Of a stretch of 64,000 bases of DNA, positions 62,524-64,000 are shown piece by piece. Location: contig CAZEXK010000001.1 of the NCBI GenBank assembly GCA_964516815.1, positions 68,802 to 132,801 on the forward strand. Direction: 5' to 3'. The number at the start of each line of letters is the position of its first letter. Position 1 is the stretch's first letter. The stretch comes from CAIJNA01 sp964516815. Its GTDB lineage: Bacteria > Campylobacterota > Campylobacteria > Campylobacterales > Arcobacteraceae. A program made the position numbers and the translations under genes. A model generated the notes under the pieces. The model was not told where the DNA came from and searched no databases. It saw only the letters and a list, made by a program, of their open reading frames with translations.

Positions 62524-63957
62524 CTACAATGTTGAAAGTTTATTTTTTCCTGTTGTTTTTGATAAATACATGGCTTTATCAGATCTGGATATAAATGTTT
62601 CTAAAGTATCACCTTTAACATATGAGGTAAGTCCAATACTTACTGTAGTTTTTTGTTCAACTATACTTAGTAAAGTATTATCATATTCAATTTTATCTTT
62701 AATTTTTAACAATTTATTTTTATTTAATTCCAATTCATTACCAGCAAAAATCATTACAAATTCTTCTCCACCCCATCTGCAAATAAAATCAGTATTTCGT
62801 AAGTTTTCTTGAAATATTTTTGATAATTCTTTTAATACTAAATCACCCTTGTAGTGTCCAAAGGTATCATTAATTTTCTTAAAATTATCAATATCAAAAA
62901 AAGCAATACACAATGACATTTCTTTTCTTTTTTGTAATAAAAGTAACTCCTTCAATCTTGTTTCTAAGCTTCTTCTATTAAACAAACCTGTTAACTCATC
63001 ATGATTAGCTAAGAATAATAGTTTAGCATTGTTTCTTCTTATAATTATTAATAATATGTAAGCAATAAAAGTACTAATTAATAATGAAAATAATATATTA
63101 ATAATATATACATTTTTCATATATTTTAAATGAGCATCTAATTGTACAGAAACACTCATATATAAATCTAAATTTTCTAGATATTTAACTGTTAGTGCAT
63201 TTGTATGATTAGCATCTTTATATTCGAATGTATTATTATTTTTAGATATTATTTCATTTTTATGATTTCTTAAATATTTTAAATCATCTATATTCTTTTT
63301 ATTTTTACTTTTACTCTCAGATAGAATAATATCACCTTTTTCATCAAAAAATATAACTGTAGCATTATATTTCTTTCTAAATAACTCTAACATCTTGTTA
63401 ATATTGGTCATTTTAATTACTAATCCAGTAATTCCTAAAAATTTATTATTTTTATCAATTATTTTGTGATTAATATATAACATAAAACTATCTTTGTGAA
63501 TTTTTGAAAAATCTAGATTAAATTCATACTTTTTATTTGAATTTTTTAATCTTTTATACCATGTATATGGATGTATTTTATCATTCATATTTCCCATTAA
63601 AGCATTTTGGGTATAGTCATTACCTGATATTTCTGATACTAAATAAACATCAAAAATATTATATTTATTTTTAACACTAAGTAAATATTCAATGATTTCA
63701 TTATGATTATTAGAATTACTTTTTATCCAATCATGAACAAAAATATTATTTGACATCATTGATGCAATTAATTGTCTTTTAACAATATTATCTTCAATCT
63801 CGTCATAAATATTTTCTAGTGACAATGGTAATGAATTTTCTTTTATTTGTTTACTCGATTCACGTAATGAAATATTATAATTTATACTTGCCATTAAAAT
63901 TAATAATATCATCAATAATGAAGAAATTATAAACACTACATTGTATTTTTGTTTCAT
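62524..63957 (-). CDS. Diguanylate cyclase (GGDEF) with a Cache-type sensor
   Basis: The 477-residue protein has membrane helices at about 7-27 and 285-305. Between them is a periplasmic sensor with the dCache-like pattern (FDVYLVSEISGNDYTQNA; HPYTWYKRLKNSNKKYEFNL; GITGLVIKMTNINKML). The cytoplasmic GGDEF domain has DELTGLFNRRSLE and an active GGEEF (about 394-398). An RNTD I-site lies five residues before it, so product inhibition is likely. The product would be cyclic di-GMP. TATAAT lies five nt before the ATG, with no ribosome site. Confidence 0.92.
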   Translation of the reverse strand: MKQKYNVVFIISSLLMILLILMASINYNISLRESSKQIKENSLPLSLENIYDEIEDNIVKRQLIASMMSNNIFVHDWIKSNSNNHNEIIEYLLSVKNKYNIFDVYLVSEISGNDYTQNALMGNMNDKIHPYTWYKRLKNSNKKYEFNLDFSKIHKDSFMLYINHKIIDKNNKFLGITGLVIKMTNINKMLELFRKKYNATVIFFDEKGDIILSESKSKNKKNIDDLKYLRNHKNEIISKNNNTFEYKDANHTNALTVKYLENLDLYMSVSVQLDAHLKYMKNVYIINILFSLLISTFIAYILLIIIRRNNAKLLFLANHDELTGLFNRRSLETRLKELLLLQKRKEMSLCIAFFDIDNFKKINDTFGHYKGDLVLKELSKIFQENLRNTDFICRWGGEEFVMIFAGNELELNKNKLLKIKDKIEYDNTLLSIVEQKTTVSIGLTSYVKGDTLETFISRSDKAMYLSKTTGKNKLSTL

Positions 63958-63962
63958 ATTGT

Positions 63963-63968
63963 ATTATA
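63963..63968 (-). promoter_or_regulatory. -10 element 5 nt before the GGDEF gene
   Basis: On the minus strand a perfect TATAAT occupies 63968-63963 and ACAAT separates it from the ATG at 63957. No Shine-Dalgarno is seen, so the mRNA may be leaderless. Confidence 0.5.
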
Positions 63969-64000
63969 GTTGAATTATATTAAAGAAAAGTTAAGTATTA

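Overview
This window comes from a low-GC member of the Campylobacterota, most like Arcobacter and its relatives. The lineage call is inference. It rests on the strong A/T codon bias, the flagellar and chemotaxis gene arrangement, a PgbA-like surface protein, a SUV3-type helicase, a CheZ-like protein of the epsilonproteobacterial kind, and TTG/GTG starts in tightly overlapping operons. No phage, insertion sequence, CRISPR array or rRNA operon is visible. Two 100-N placeholders (6562-6661 and 17267-17366) interrupt two genes, and each sits inside an intragenic tandem repeat.

Layout. 1-4.5 kb is a minus-strand motility block: fliG (cut by the window edge), fliF, flgB, a flgF-like rod gene, a cheZ-like gene and cheY. 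Divergent from it, 4.7-7.5 kb holds flgG, a lysine-rich unknown, and a FliY/CheC-like protein that carries a transmembrane anchor and acidic repeats. 7.5-9.8 kb is rimM, rpsP and ffh. 10-12.4 kb has a SUV3-like RNA helicase, a decayed PaaY-like gene and two tRNAs. 12.5-16.8 kb runs bioD, a PgbA-like gene, a glcD-like oxidase gene, a YihY-family gene and fliP. 16.9-18.1 kb is a repeat-rich membrane protein. 18.2-23.8 kb holds tRNA-Glu, trpA, panB, thiI and an HBM-type chemoreceptor. 24.5-34.2 kb holds metK, accD, thiE-like, rlmH, dksA, dus, tilS, a HAD phosphatase and small membrane or envelope genes. 34.2-42.3 kb holds purM, hemA, an unusually short proS, fxsA, hemC, a malic enzyme and a porin. 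42.3-52.8 kb holds a cyclophilin, a divergent ftsI/ftsW pair, purC, ctp, a YfgM/BamB-like pair, coaX, hisG and a methyltransferase. 52.8-54 kb is the rpsF-ssb-rpsR operon. 54-57.7 kb has a PadR relic and an ovothiol biosynthesis pair (ovoA plus a PLP C-S lyase). 57.8-64 kb holds gatC, an ArsC/Spx-family gene, amt, an AddA/RecB-like helicase-nuclease and a GGDEF protein.

How the genes work together. Most of the window is core housekeeping: translation and tRNA modification, cofactors, cell wall, and purine and haem synthesis, alongside motility and chemotaxis. The main accessory function is ovothiol A synthesis: OvoA joins histidine and cysteine and methylates the product, and the adjacent PLP lyase would cleave the sulfoxide intermediate. 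Other points of interest are a prolyl-tRNA synthetase without the usual editing insertion, a membrane-tethered FliY-like protein with a changed phosphatase motif, a 20-residue-repeat membrane protein, a possible ribosomal-protein leader hairpin before rpsF, and a recurring promoter layout (a -10 hexamer 5-6 nt before ATG, no Shine-Dalgarno) that suggests several leaderless mRNAs.
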